Shown here in pieces: positions 1 through 7,916 of a DNA stretch of 34,513 bases. The stretch lies in the IMG/VR virus record IMGVR_UViG_3300021963_000382, positions 1 to 34,513 of that record, one strand, 5' to 3'. Source of the stretch: a virus. Under the pieces are notes generated by a model, which saw only the letters and a list, made by a program, of their open reading frames with translations, searched no databases and had not been told where the DNA came from. The number at the start of each line of letters is the position of its first letter. Positions within the stretch are counted from its first letter, which is position 1. Both the position numbers and the translations under genes were made by a program.

Positions 1-2
1 CT

Positions 3-158
3 GATAGGTTCGGTGTTGGGCATTGGGATATGCCAGAGTGTAAAAAGTTCGCCGAGTTGATTGTTCGGGAATGTGCCGAAGTTGGTTCTAAATTCAGTCA
101 AGCACATCCTTTAGATATTCAATATCAAATTAAAAGGCATTTCGGAGTTGAAGAATGA
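3..158 (+). CDS. NERI/HFGVEE family small protein (5'-truncated)
   Basis: The reading frame is open from the window edge and ends in TGA at 156-158, overlapping the next ATG (ATGA). The visible 51 residues carry the two hallmarks of a small protein family repeated in this window: a central KKFAELIVRECAE segment and the C-terminus HFGVEE. The N-terminus lies outside the window. Function is unknown. It is the first of at least three close copies in tandem here. Confidence 0.8.
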   Translation, partial: DRFGVGHWDMPECKKFAELIVRECAEVGSKFSQAHPLDIQYQIKRHFGVEE

Positions 159-364
159 ACGAACGAATTAAAGAACTTGCTGAACAGGCTGGCGTATCTA
201 TTACAGCCGCTAATAAAAATGGAGTCTTTACCTTACTTCCAGATAGCCAGAAAAAGTTCGCCGAGTTGATTGTGCGGGAATGTGCTAAGAGAGTAGATTA
301 CTGGGAATCAAGACAAGGTGAACATGCTGATGATTTACTAAAACATTTTGGAGTTGAAGAATGA
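155..364 (+). CDS. NERI/HFGVEE family small protein
   Basis: 69 residues. It starts MNERIKELAEQAG, has the central KKFAELIVRECAKR segment and ends HFGVEE. The start overlaps the upstream stop and its own stop overlaps the next start, both by ATGA, so translation is probably coupled. The charged helix-rich composition suggests a small cytoplasmic protein. No catalytic motif is seen and the function is unknown. Paralogues lie at 3-158, 504-719, 22529-22828 and 23218-23463. Confidence 0.85.
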   Translation: MNERIKELAEQAGVSITAANKNGVFTLLPDSQKKFAELIVRECAKRVDYWESRQGEHADDLLKHFGVEE

Positions 365-507
365 ACGATATTGAAATGGCAATTGTTGCGGTGTTGATGT
401 TTATTCAAGGTATTACCGTTGGATATATTTTGTGGGCACCTGCAACACCTTTTAAACAAGGACTTGTCGACGGTTTGTCATTGAAGTTTTTGTGGGGTAA
501 GAAATGA
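361..507 (+). CDS. small single-pass membrane protein
   Basis: 48 residues. Residues 6-25 form one hydrophobic helix (AIVAVLMFIQGITVGYILW), followed by a short basic tail ending GKK. It overlaps both neighbours by ATGA and sits between two NERI-family genes. The overlaps and the clean membrane helix argue that it is a real gene. Function is unknown. Confidence 0.75.
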   Translation: MNDIEMAIVAVLMFIQGITVGYILWAPATPFKQGLVDGLSLKFLWGKK

Positions 508-719
508 ACGAACGAATTCAACAACTTAAAGAACAGGCTAGAGACTTTTATTTGCTACAAGAAGATTTAGATTGTTCAACAAAACAATTACATGAATTAG
601 TAGACGCAAAGTTCGCCGAGTTGATTGTAGGGGAATGTGCCAACATTAGTGATGCTTCCTTTCATAACGGATCTGCTGGATATCTAGCAATTCTAAAACA
701 TTTCGGAGTTGAAGAATGA
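504..719 (+). CDS. NERI/HFGVEE family small protein
   Basis: 71 residues with the family pattern: MNERIQQLKEQA at the start, AKFAELIVGECAN in the middle and KHFGVEE at the end. The segment between the conserved blocks differs from the sister copies, as expected for diverged duplicates. ATGA overlaps join it to both neighbours. Function is unknown. Confidence 0.85.
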   Translation: MNERIQQLKEQARDFYLLQEDLDCSTKQLHELVDAKFAELIVGECANISDASFHNGSAGYLAILKHFGVEE

Positions 720-925
720 ACAAGCGTAAAATCACTACACGGGTTATCTTTGATGGTGTTATAGATAATACCTTTACACAGATGCGACAAGTGTATACTG
801 ATGACAAGGGTGAGTATGTAAATTGCAACCGCAATCGGTATCACATTGAGAATGATAGTTTTGACATTGTTTATACTACAGGTCGGGCGATTTCAGTTAA
901 AGAATTGTTTAAGGGCATGATATGA
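716..925 (+). CDS. small hypothetical protein
   Basis: 69 residues, MNKRKITTRVIFDGV at the start. Alternating polar and hydrophobic residues suggest a mostly beta fold. There are no cysteine pairs, membrane helix or catalytic motif. It is joined by ATGA overlaps to the NERI-family genes on both sides, so it is co-translated with them. Not recognised. Confidence 0.75.
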   Translation: MNKRKITTRVIFDGVIDNTFTQMRQVYTDDKGEYVNCNRNRYHIENDSFDIVYTTGRAISVKELFKGMI

Positions 926-1056
926 ACGAGTTTTTAAAAGAATTAGTAATTGAAGCTGGTGCACCTGATGAAGTATTGAACGAAATGTGGTTCAATATTT
1001 TCTGTCAAAATTTTGCACACTTACTTATTAGTGAAATGGAAAGAAGTGAAGAATGA
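922..1056 (+). CDS. short divergent NERI-like protein
   Basis: 44 residues starting MNEFLKELVIEAGAP and ending SEMERSEE. It resembles the NERI family at the N-terminus (MNE-x-x-KEL) and in the NFAHLLISE segment (compare KFAELIVRE), but it lacks the HFGVEE tail. ATGA overlaps on both sides support translation. It is probably a shortened or diverged member. Function is unknown. Confidence 0.65.
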   Translation: MNEFLKELVIEAGAPDEVLNEMWFNIFCQNFAHLLISEMERSEE

Positions 1057-1895
1057 AAATAGCAGTATGTAGTGATTTGCACTTAGAGTTTCAGGACATC
1101 ATCCTCAAGAATGAAGAGGGTGCAGAGGTCCTGATCCTCAGCGGCGATATTATGATTGCAGAGGATTTGCACAATCATCCACCCGTACATCCAATGGATC
1201 CAGTCAACATCCCTAACTTAGGGCGCAGACAAGAGACTGCACTACGATTCCGTGACTTCCTCAGCCGGTGTAGTTTTCAATTCCCACATGTAGTTTATAT
1301 TGCGGGTAATCACGAATTCTATCATGGTCGTTGGAGTGCTAGTTTAAATCACCTGCGTGATGAGTGTGCAAGATATCCCAATGTTTACTTCCTTGAAAAC
1401 GATATCAAGGTTATCGGTGAAGTGTCCTTCATTGGTGCTACATTATGGACAGACTGCAATAAAGGTGACCCATTAACATTACATGCACTAAACGATATGA
1501 TGAATGACTATCGTGTCATTCGTAATGATGAACTTGGCTTCACTAAGTTGCGGCCAGCACATACTATGCATCGCCATCACCAAACTATGTCATACTTGAA
1601 GGCTGTATTGCCTGACTTGAAAGACAAGAAGGTTGTGTTTGTTGGTCATCATACGCCAAGTCATCAAAGTATCCATGAAAGGTACAAAGGTGACTATTTG
1701 ATGAACGGCGGTTATCATAGCGAATTGAGTGAATTCATTTTGGATCACCCAGAAATTGTACTATGGACTCATGGTCACACACATGAACCAATGAACTACA
1801 TGATCGGGACTACTAGAGTTTTTTGCAATCCTCGCGGATATGCAGGTCATGATAAAAATGCAGATGTGTTTAAACTAGCATATATAGATGCATGA
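1053..1895 (+). CDS. calcineurin-like metallophosphoesterase
   Basis: 280 residues. It has all the metal-binding blocks of the metallophosphoesterase superfamily: SDLHLEF (D8, H10), GDI (D32), GNHEF (N86, H87), VGHH (H199, H200) and WTHGHTH (H240, H242). Such enzymes use two metal ions to hydrolyse phosphomono- or diesters; the substrate cannot be read from sequence. It follows an ATGA overlap and itself overlaps the putative glycosyltransferase gene. A second, shorter metallophosphoesterase lies at 28016-28618. Confidence 0.9.
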   Translation: MKIAVCSDLHLEFQDIILKNEEGAEVLILSGDIMIAEDLHNHPPVHPMDPVNIPNLGRRQETALRFRDFLSRCSFQFPHVVYIAGNHEFYHGRWSASLNHLRDECARYPNVYFLENDIKVIGEVSFIGATLWTDCNKGDPLTLHALNDMMNDYRVIRNDELGFTKLRPAHTMHRHHQTMSYLKAVLPDLKDKKVVFVGHHTPSHQSIHERYKGDYLMNGGYHSELSEFILDHPEIVLWTHGHTHEPMNYMIGTTRVFCNPRGYAGHDKNADVFKLAYIDA

Positions 1896-2599
1896 ATCAT
1901 TTGTTTATTGTAACCAGTGCCATTAATACACGATTTGGTCATCACACTAGGGAAGACAGAATACTGCAAACCTTACACACCTTAAAAAGTGTGTATGATA
2001 AAGCACCAGGTTCAAAGATTGTTGTAGTAGAATCATCCGCCATTACTTTGGAACAAGATATGATTGATAAATTTCAAGATGCCACACATTGTTTTATTAA
2101 CATGTCTGGTAATGAAATATTGTCTGATATTCACGATAATAATGAGAATTGGGATATTGTCAAAAACATGAGTGAAATTATGTGCTTTAATAGCGCATTA
2201 AAGATGCTAGGTGATTCTGATATGTTAGATGGTATTGATCGTATACATAAACTATCGGGTAGGTATAGGTTGAATGATAAGTTCGACCTTAACCTATATG
2301 AGAAACACAAAAATAAAATTATAGTGGGCAAAAAATTACCCACTCCTTTCAACAAGGTAGTTGATATTCCTTATCAATATGTATCTAGGCTTTGGTCCTG
2401 GCCTATGAAGCATCATACAAAAGTAAAAAAGTTTTACAGTGAAGCCTTGTCTGAATTAGATACCCGTTTACGTGCTGGAAGGTATGCTGATATAGAACAC
2501 TTGCTTTATAAAAATTTGCCAACTAAGTTAGTGTATGAAGCCGAAGTAGTGGGTGTAGAAGGAAATTTAGGTCAGAATAACCGTTTTGTTCAGAATTAG
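1892..2599 (+). CDS. putative glycosyltransferase
   Basis: 235 residues. The N-terminus (LFIVTSAINTRFG) and the pattern of a first beta strand followed by a helix resemble GT-A nucleotide-sugar transferases. The segment IHKLSGRYRL resembles a KLSGRY stretch seen in several such enzymes. No clear DxD metal motif is visible. It overlaps the phosphoesterase gene by ATGA. A role in modifying host surface glycans or phage DNA is possible but only inferred. Confidence 0.5.
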   Translation: MNHLFIVTSAINTRFGHHTREDRILQTLHTLKSVYDKAPGSKIVVVESSAITLEQDMIDKFQDATHCFINMSGNEILSDIHDNNENWDIVKNMSEIMCFNSALKMLGDSDMLDGIDRIHKLSGRYRLNDKFDLNLYEKHKNKIIVGKKLPTPFNKVVDIPYQYVSRLWSWPMKHHTKVKKFYSEALSELDTRLRAGRYADIEHLLYKNLPTKLVYEAEVVGVEGNLGQNNRFVQN

Positions 2600-2632
2600 G
2601 ACAAAAAATCTATTCTAGGTAACCATAAGTTG

Positions 2633-2661
2633 TTGCTTTACTAGAGTAGTTCATATATAAT
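2633..2661 (+). promoter_or_regulatory. sigma70-type promoter for the winged-helix gene
   Basis: TTGCTT at 2633-2638 and TATAAT at 2656-2661 are separated by 17 bp. The predicted start is about 40 nt upstream of the ATG at 2709, which has AAGAGGA as a ribosome-binding site. Confidence 0.65.
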
Positions 2662-2668
2662 TACTCTA
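2642..2668. promoter_or_regulatory. inverted repeat around the -10 box, possible operator
   Basis: TAGAGTA at 2642-2648 and TACTCTA at 2662-2668 are perfect inverted arms, 13 bp apart, enclosing the -10 box. This is where a repressor would sit. The downstream gene encodes a predicted DNA-binding protein, so self-repression is possible (inference). Confidence 0.45.
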
Positions 2669-2708
2669 CGTTGTAATTCACAGCGATTCATTTAAGAGGA
2701 ATATAAAG

Positions 2709-2963
2709 ATGAAAGTAACTAAGCAAGCACGTGTCCTAGAGGCACTAACCAAAGGTGAAGAACTCACCGCAAAGCAAATCGCCGCACGTTTCGGTGTTAA
2801 GAACCCAACCGCAACCATCAGCGACCTTCGCTTGAGTGGTTTTGCAGTTTACGCTAACAAGCGTACCAACAAACTTGGTGGTACTTATACCAAGTACCGT
2901 TTGGGTACTCCTAGCCGCGCAGTAGTTGCCGCAGGCTTCCGTGCTTTGGCACACTCAGTCTAA
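2709..2963 (+). CDS. small winged-helix/HTH DNA-binding protein
   Basis: 84 residues. The segment KQARVLEALTKGEELTAKQI followed by AARFGVKNPTATISDLR reads as a helix-turn-helix, and SGFAVYANKRT as a basic wing. It is a single-gene unit with its own promoter, a possible operator and a strong terminator, and its codon choice is GC-richer than its neighbours. It is probably a phage regulator or abundant DNA-binding protein. The target is unknown. Confidence 0.7.
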   Translation: MKVTKQARVLEALTKGEELTAKQIAARFGVKNPTATISDLRLSGFAVYANKRTNKLGGTYTKYRLGTPSRAVVAAGFRALAHSV

Positions 2964-2982
2964 GATAATCTTAGCTAAGAAT

Positions 2983-3006
2983 AAAGGGTGACTAGTCACC
3001 CTTTTT
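2983..3006 (+). terminator. intrinsic terminator
   Basis: A 10-bp perfect stem (AAAGGGTGAC / GTCACCCTTT) with a TA centre is followed by T residues. It closes the winged-helix unit just before the next promoter. Confidence 0.85.
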
Positions 3007-3009
3007 CTG

Positions 3010-3038
3010 TTTACATTAAATCATTTTTGTGCTATAAT
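3010..3038 (+). promoter_or_regulatory. sigma70-type promoter of the cupin operon
   Basis: TTTACA at 3010-3015 and TATAAT at 3033-3038 with 17 bp between. AAAAGGAG follows at 3043-3050, and the ATG at 3057. This fixes the start at 3057 rather than an upstream in-frame ATG at 2988, which lies inside the terminator. Confidence 0.8.
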
Positions 3039-3056
3039 ACACAAAAGGAGTATTCA

Positions 3057-3581
3057 ATGAGTTTGTTGCACAAGATAATGAACAAGTTAGGTCGTTATCG
3101 TTTAATTCCTGATCGTAGAACTGGTGATGATTATATGCACCGCTACTATCTTTTTCTCAAAGACCGCAAATGGTTTCCATTTAATCTAACACTACATAAA
3201 ATTGTAAAAAGTGATGACCCAATCTTTCACGATCATCCTTGGGGCTATATGACAATTATTCTTAAGGGTGGTTATTGGGAACATACTCCTGTCTTTGATA
3301 ATGAAGGTAAAAAGTTTGCAGAGTTTCAAACATGGCGTGGCCCAGGTAGTATCATCATACGCAAAGCAAATGAATATCATTGGCTTGAACTTGATGACAA
3401 TATAGGTCCTGCAACAACATTATTCTTCATGGGACCGCAAGTGCGTGATTGGGGATTCTTAGTCAACAAGACAAGAACAAAAACTCAATGGATACAGCAC
3501 GAAAATTATTTGACTAACTATCAGGATTATCACAAACGATATATTGAACCAAAAATTTCAATGAGTAAGAAAAAGCCATGA
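3057..3581 (+). CDS. cupin-fold protein
   Basis: 174 residues. HDHPWGYMTIILKGGYWEH followed later by GPGSII and NEYHWLEL gives the two cupin motifs, with His and Glu placed to bind one metal ion. Cupins include dioxygenases, isomerases and sugar epimerases; no specific subgroup is recognised. The start is chosen from the promoter and the ribosome-binding site AGGAG. It overlaps the MazG-like gene by ATGA. Confidence 0.7.
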   Translation: MSLLHKIMNKLGRYRLIPDRRTGDDYMHRYYLFLKDRKWFPFNLTLHKIVKSDDPIFHDHPWGYMTIILKGGYWEHTPVFDNEGKKFAEFQTWRGPGSIIIRKANEYHWLELDDNIGPATTLFFMGPQVRDWGFLVNKTRTKTQWIQHENYLTNYQDYHKRYIEPKISMSKKKP

Positions 3582-3859
3582 ATGACGAAACTAGAGAAGT
3601 ATTATTAATCCTGCAAGAGGAATGTGCCGAAGTAACACAAGCAATCAGCAAGTGTTTTCGTTTTGGTCCTGATCAATTGAAGCCAGGCAAGGAACGCACT
3701 AATATCAATATGCTTGAAGAAGAAATTGGCGACTTGATGGCTATGGTTGAGTTGCTTACTGACATGAACATTGGAGTTACTGTTAGTGGAATTCAACAAG
3801 CAAAAAAGAACAAATTTGAAAAATTGAAACAATGGTCTAACCTTACTATTAATAAATAA
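3578..3859 (+). CDS. MazG-like nucleotide pyrophosphohydrolase
   Basis: 93 residues, the length of a single-domain MazG-like protein. The metal-binding pattern is seen as EECAE (E15, E18) and EEEIGD (E49, D52) on two predicted helices. This family hydrolyses nucleoside triphosphates to monophosphates and pyrophosphate. Phage versions are thought to clean or adjust nucleotide pools or affect alarmone levels. It sits between the cupin gene and genes leading to dCMP deaminase, consistent with nucleotide metabolism. Confidence 0.85.
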   Translation: MNDETREVLLILQEECAEVTQAISKCFRFGPDQLKPGKERTNINMLEEEIGDLMAMVELLTDMNIGVTVSGIQQAKKNKFEKLKQWSNLTINK

Positions 3860-3863
3860 TATT

Positions 3864-4208
3864 ATGTCTATAATTGATTGGTTCGTTTTATTGGGTGGTA
3901 CTTACATAGTCTTTAAGGTTGGGGAAATCTATGGCTATTGGACCTTTGCTAAATCAAGATATCTTTCTGATTTGGAAACAGCTTTGGACGAAGAAAAACC
4001 CGTAGTAGAAATTTACAAGTTGCATACTGAAAAAATCAATGATATACTATATTTGTTCAACTATGATACTAAAGATTTTGTATGCCAATCTAATACTATA
4101 GAAGGTCTAGCAAAACTCGCCAATGAGTATAAAAATATAAAATTGGCAGCAGTAGTACATGATGAAAAATTATTTCTATTTCATAATGGCAAAGTAAAAG
4201 AACAATGA
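3864..4208 (+). CDS. membrane-anchored hypothetical protein
   Basis: 114 residues. Residues 3-20 (IIDWFVLLGGTYIVFKVG) form one N-terminal membrane helix, followed by an acidic helical stretch and a beta-rich tail ending VVHDEKLFLFHNGKVKEQ. It overlaps the next gene by ATGA. Not recognised. Confidence 0.7.
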   Translation: MSIIDWFVLLGGTYIVFKVGEIYGYWTFAKSRYLSDLETALDEEKPVVEIYKLHTEKINDILYLFNYDTKDFVCQSNTIEGLAKLANEYKNIKLAAVVHDEKLFLFHNGKVKEQ

Positions 4209-4744
4209 AAATCAATATAAAGAACTTCCCTAAAAATGGACATCGTAGAAAGTCATCTATTCAGATAGATAAGTGGGACACATGGAACATGGATAACACT
4301 CTTGCACAGATTATCTATCCAATGTTGTTACAGCTTAAAGCTACTAAACACGGATTGCCTAGTGAATTTGTAAATGATATCGGTGGTGCAGATTACGAAG
4401 AACAAGGTAGTTTTGATTTTTATAAAGAAACACATGATGAAGCCTGGAAAAAGGGTGCAGAACGCTGGGATGAAGTATTAGACAAGATGATTTGGAGTTT
4501 TGGACAAATTGCATATGAAGATTATGATGACAAATATCATCATGGTAAAGGTGACTATGATTGGGTAAAAACTGATAAAACATATCCTAATCCAATTACA
4601 GGCAAAGTAGAAGCAACATATCAAATGGTTGACAAGAATCCCAATGATCATTGGTATGACTATATTGGTCATAGATTACACGAAGAACGTATACAAGAAG
4701 GTCTTGATTTGTTCGGTAAATATTTTCGTAATCTTTGGGATTGA
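4205..4744 (+). CDS. conserved phage protein of unknown function
   Basis: 179 residues, rich in Trp, Tyr and acidic residues. The segment DKWDTWNMDNTLAQIIYPML and the later AERWDEVLDKMIWSFGQ resemble a protein often found in T4-like phages, but I know no function for it. No cofactor motif or membrane helix is seen. It is translationally coupled to the membrane protein upstream. Confidence 0.75.
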   Translation: MKINIKNFPKNGHRRKSSIQIDKWDTWNMDNTLAQIIYPMLLQLKATKHGLPSEFVNDIGGADYEEQGSFDFYKETHDEAWKKGAERWDEVLDKMIWSFGQIAYEDYDDKYHHGKGDYDWVKTDKTYPNPITGKVEATYQMVDKNPNDHWYDYIGHRLHEERIQEGLDLFGKYFRNLWD

Positions 4745-4745
4745 T

Positions 4746-4991
4746 ATGAATGCATTTGGACATATGGTGACTACGTTATCTAGGGATGCGTATAAAGATA
4801 ATGGTTTTACACCCATCAGTAAAGATGAATATGAGATATTCTGTAAAGAGTATATTTTTGAAAAGTTAAAAGGTGTAAGTTTTGGAGTGGCCTTTCAAAA
4901 AAGATTTGGTATAAAAGATAGAGTACTAACTATGTTTAGTGAACAATCAGTTTGTATGACACACATTGAATATTGTAAATACGTTAAATGA
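4746..4991 (+). CDS. small hypothetical protein
   Basis: 81 residues from the ATG at 4746, one base after the upstream stop. An in-frame ATG at 4629 lies inside the previous gene and is not used here. The protein is basic and helical (FEKLKGVSFGVAFQKRFGIKDR). It ends in an ATGA overlap with the dCMP deaminase gene. Not recognised. Confidence 0.7.
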   Translation: MNAFGHMVTTLSRDAYKDNGFTPISKDEYEIFCKEYIFEKLKGVSFGVAFQKRFGIKDRVLTMFSEQSVCMTHIEYCKYVK

Positions 4992-5509
4992 AACAAAAAT
5001 TTATTGATTACTTCATGGATGTAGCTGAACGCACAAGTCAGCTAAGTTATGCTATACGATTGAAAGTGGGTGCTATCATTGTTAAAGATGATAGAATAAT
5101 TTCAATTGGTTATAATGGCATGCCCAGTGGTTGGGATAATACTTGCGAAGATATTGTTTGGGATAACCAGGGTGCCAGTGGTTGGCTTGATCCAGAAGAA
5201 TTTTTAGAAAAATATCCATATCAAATGTTCCACGAAGAAGCACAAAGGCTTGTGGCATGTGGATTGAAAACTAAACCAGAGGTATTACATGCGGAATCGA
5301 ATGCAATTGCGAAACTTGCTAAGTCTAACGAGTCTGGTGTGGGTGCTACTTTGTTTATTACCCATTCTCCATGTTTGGACTGTGCCAAACTTATCTACCA
5401 AAGTGGTATTAACAACGTTCTATACCGTAACTCTTATCGTAGCGATGATGGTATAAATTTCTTAACCAAGAGCGGAGTCAATGTCACCCGACACCCAGTA
5501 CAAAACTGA
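4988..5509 (+). CDS. dCMP deaminase
   Basis: 173 residues. The zinc site of the cytidine/dCMP deaminase superfamily is clear: HAE (H101, E103) and PCLDC (C129, C132). The insertion between GYNGMPSGWDNTCED and the HAE motif is typical of the T4-like enzyme. It converts dCMP to dUMP for thymidylate synthesis. The operon context (MazG-like protein, small proteins) fits phage DNA precursor supply. Confidence 0.92.
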   Translation: MKQKFIDYFMDVAERTSQLSYAIRLKVGAIIVKDDRIISIGYNGMPSGWDNTCEDIVWDNQGASGWLDPEEFLEKYPYQMFHEEAQRLVACGLKTKPEVLHAESNAIAKLAKSNESGVGATLFITHSPCLDCAKLIYQSGINNVLYRNSYRSDDGINFLTKSGVNVTRHPVQN

Positions 5510-5681
5510 AATTGACATTAAGTTTGGCCAGCTTGCACCGATAATGCATTGGTGCCAAACTCAATGCACAAATGATTGGGGATATACAATAGTTGATAGT
5601 GCTGGATTTCATCCTGGAAAATATGAATTTTATTTTGAGGATGAGAAAGATTATGTTAACTTTATACTTTGGAAAAAATGA
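5481..5681 (+). CDS. small hypothetical protein
   Basis: 66 residues. The ATG at 5481 lies within the end of the dCMP deaminase gene in another frame and is preceded by GGAG, which supports this start. The protein is aromatic and acidic and probably beta-rich (GKYEFYFEDEKDYVNFILW). It ends with an ATGA overlap to the next gene. Function is unknown. Confidence 0.65.
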   Translation: MSPDTQYKTEIDIKFGQLAPIMHWCQTQCTNDWGYTIVDSAGFHPGKYEFYFEDEKDYVNFILWKK

Positions 5682-5929
5682 AATACTATACCTTTTACCG
5701 TGAATCAAATAACTTTGATGATATCTTAAATGATGTTAATCTAAAAAAGAACGTAGATGAAACTGTTCGTTGGTCTAACCACTTGCTTATTGGTATCAAC
5801 GAGTATATCAAAGATATTGACAAAATCTATAGCTATGTAACATTGAAGTACGGGGATGATATGAGAAATAATCTAACCAAAGATTATTCCCCTATTCCAA
5901 ATGTTGACTATATTCCTGTAAGGAAATAG
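5678..5929 (+). CDS. small hypothetical protein
   Basis: 83 residues starting MKYYTFYRESNNFDD. This start overlaps the upstream stop by ATGA and is preferred over an ATG three codons upstream. Mostly helical, charged, with no membrane helix or known motif. It is the last gene of the first plus-strand block. Confidence 0.65.
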   Translation: MKYYTFYRESNNFDDILNDVNLKKNVDETVRWSNHLLIGINEYIKDIDKIYSYVTLKYGDDMRNNLTKDYSPIPNVDYIPVRK

Positions 5930-5930
5930 G

Positions 5931-6242
5931 TCAGACTTGTTTTGAAGGTCTGATGGGGATAAATTCAAAATTTTCACCCACACCAATAATACAACTAAGT
6001 TTTTCTTTCGTAGCCACTAGACTCCAAGACTTAGTTGCAGGGTTAACCCATATACTCATTTTGCTTTTTGCAACATCTTCGGTATCGCCGAATGCAATAG
6101 GTATCTCACGATATTTCTTTGATAGTAGTTCTACTACAATTTTAGTGTCATCACACTGAGCATCAAAAGTTAATATTTGTGCTTCGGCATATGCAAAAGA
6201 ACTGATGCATAAAAAAGGGATTATTAAAAATTTATACATCAT
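5931..6242 (-). CDS. secreted/periplasmic small protein
   Basis: A lipid-like N-terminus MMYKFLIIPFLCISSFAYA-EA reads as a signal peptide with a likely cut after AYA. The mature part of about 80 residues holds two cysteines (QCDD and LSCIIG) that could form a disulfide. The start at 6242 overlaps the stop of the RCC1 gene; 6239 and 6248 are alternatives. An export role, perhaps at lysis or on the host envelope, is inferred from the signal peptide only. Confidence 0.65.
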   Translation of the reverse strand: MMYKFLIIPFLCISSFAYAEAQILTFDAQCDDTKIVVELLSKKYREIPIAFGDTEDVAKSKMSIWVNPATKSWSLVATKEKLSCIIGVGENFEFIPIRPSKQV

Positions 6243-7705
6243 CCCCATGTAGTACCAATTTGCACTGGACTACTCCTGTTAATACTTGTTCCATCGCCTA
6301 CCCTAAAATAGTTATATGAGCCGCCGCCGTTTCTTCCCCAAACAAATAATTGATTACTTGAATTATATGCCATAGCTCCATCATATCCAGCGGCAACTTT
6401 TGTCCAATTAGAGTTAGAACCAAGTTGTACCGGGCTGCTACGATTTCCAAAATTGCCACCTCCTATATTTGCTCCCAACTGACCATAGAAATTATATCCC
6501 CAGGACCATAGTGTGTTATCGGATCTGATTGCCAATGTAAAATATCCACCACCGGCAACAGATGTCCAAGATCCAGCTACCTGTACAGGACTACTTCTTC
6601 TAATAGTAGTATCATCACCAACACCGCCCCCTAGCGCATTATTTCCCCATGACCATAATTTTCCGTCAGATTCAAGTGCAAGGCCGCCGCCTGCACCTCT
6701 CAAAGCTACATAAGTAATAGTTTTACCGGATAAAATTTGTACCGGGCTTGATTTGTTAATTGTAGTACCGTCACCGATTAATCCTAAACTATTACTTCCC
6801 CAAGCCCATACAGTCCCGTCACTTTTAAGACCGATTGAAGAAGTATAACCAATTGAGGCCATTGTCCAAGATCCTGCAATTTGAGTTGGATTACTTCTAT
6901 ATTGTGCCGCAATACCATCACCAAAAGCTCCGTAATCAGTATATCCCCATGCATATAATTGACCTAAATTATTAATGGCCCCAGCCATTAATGATGTAGC
7001 TTCACCAGAACTTAACGCCAATCGTGTCCAATTTGTACTTGAACCTATTTGAGTTGGACTTGATCTGGAAACATTTGCACCACTAACTCCAAGCCCCAGT
7101 CTACCCACACCTTCATCTCTTCCCCAACTCCATAAAGTACCATCAGATTTTATGCCAAACCCGGCACCTCCCATTCCCATAATAGACAAGAAACTTCCAC
7201 CAATTGTTACAGGTGTTGATCTAGTAATTGATGTACCGTCCCCTACACTGCCTATTTCACTACCTGCACCTTGATTATTCAATCCCCAGCCATATGCTAT
7301 CCCATTGGTAGTATTAATCACATACGTATTGTATTCGGCAGTTGCAATTTGATTACTGATAATAGATTGAGCAGGTGTAATACTATTACTTGCACTACTA
7401 GGTGAACTTGTACCTAATTCATTAGTGGCGGTTACAGTAAATGTATATGATACACCGGTTGTTAATCCAGAAACATCTATTGTACCACTACCCGATTGAC
7501 TCAATGTTCCCGTAATACTTCCGGGACTACTAGTTGCTGTGTAGGTTGTTATTGTTCTACCACCATTGAATGTAGGTGCAGTGAACGTCACTGTGGCTGC
7601 AGTACTGCCATTTGCAGTAGCAACTCCAATTGTAGGAGCATCAGGTGCTCTTTCTATTGCAAAAGAGGCACCACCTGTTAAACTAAATCCACCTGATATT
7701 ATCAT
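6239..7705 (-). CDS. Fn3 plus RCC1-type beta-propeller protein, probable virion surface protein
   Basis: 488 residues. Residues about 22-112 form a fibronectin type III domain (APDAPTIG ... YTFTVTATNELGTSSPS). From about 130 to the end there are seven RCC1-type blades, each with a variant of LKSDGTVWAWGSN followed by GDGTT-RSSPVQI. Such propellers and Fn3 domains occur on phage tail appendages and bind surface glycans or proteins. A GATAAATA late-type box lies 24 bp upstream of the ATG, fitting a structural gene. Direct evidence for virion location is lacking. Confidence 0.85.
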   Translation of the reverse strand: MIISGGFSLTGGASFAIERAPDAPTIGVATANGSTAATVTFTAPTFNGGRTITTYTATSSPGSITGTLSQSGSGTIDVSGLTTGVSYTFTVTATNELGTSSPSSASNSITPAQSIISNQIATAEYNTYVINTTNGIAYGWGLNNQGAGSEIGSVGDGTSITRSTPVTIGGSFLSIMGMGGAGFGIKSDGTLWSWGRDEGVGRLGLGVSGANVSRSSPTQIGSSTNWTRLALSSGEATSLMAGAINNLGQLYAWGYTDYGAFGDGIAAQYRSNPTQIAGSWTMASIGYTSSIGLKSDGTVWAWGSNSLGLIGDGTTINKSSPVQILSGKTITYVALRGAGGGLALESDGKLWSWGNNALGGGVGDDTTIRRSSPVQVAGSWTSVAGGGYFTLAIRSDNTLWSWGYNFYGQLGANIGGGNFGNRSSPVQLGSNSNWTKVAAGYDGAMAYNSSNQLFVWGRNGGGSYNYFRVGDGTSINRSSPVQIGTTWG

Positions 7706-7728
7706 TTTATACTTATCAAAATCATCTA

Positions 7729-7881
7729 CTATTTATCAGACTTTGATTCTAGCTTATCTTGTATTGGTCCGGTCTTTTTTGCTTCTTCTAACATTTTTTC
7801 TGTCGCAGGACTAGTGCGATGTGGAGGATATACATGTTTATGTGGCTCATTTTTTCTAGGTTTTCTTTTATACCAACTCAT
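7729..7881 (-). CDS. small basic protein
   Basis: 50 residues, MSWYKRKPRKNEPHKHVYPP at the start, then HRTSPATEKMLEEAKKTG. The ribosome-binding site AGGAG lies 6 bp before the ATG. The basic, proline-rich N-terminus and helical C-terminus resemble small proteins seen in related phages, but no function is known to me. Its stop overlaps the late promoter box of the RCC1 gene. Confidence 0.7.
   Translation of the reverse strand: MSWYKRKPRKNEPHKHVYPPHRTSPATEKMLEEAKKTGPIQDKLESKSDK
7730..7737 (-). promoter_or_regulatory. T4-type late promoter box GATAAATA
   Basis: GATAAATA on the minus strand, 24 bp before the RCC1 gene ATG. It overlaps the last two codons and stop of the small gene at 7729-7881. 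Confidence 0.45.
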
Positions 7882-7893
7882 TTTTTCTCCTAT

Positions 7894-7913
7894 AAAAAAG
7901 CCCCTTTCGGGGC
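7894..7913 (-). terminator. intrinsic terminator
   Basis: GCCCC-GAAA-GGGGC followed by TTTTTT on the minus strand, just after the stop of the gene at 7917-8123. Confidence 0.9.
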
Positions 7914-7916
7914 ATA

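Noticed and set aside
5819-5850. TTGACA within the gene at 5678-5929
   Set aside because: No matching -10 box at a suitable distance.
5931-5953. TCAGAC/GTCTGA hairpin between convergent genes, considered as terminator
   Set aside because: Only six base pairs and no T tract on either strand.
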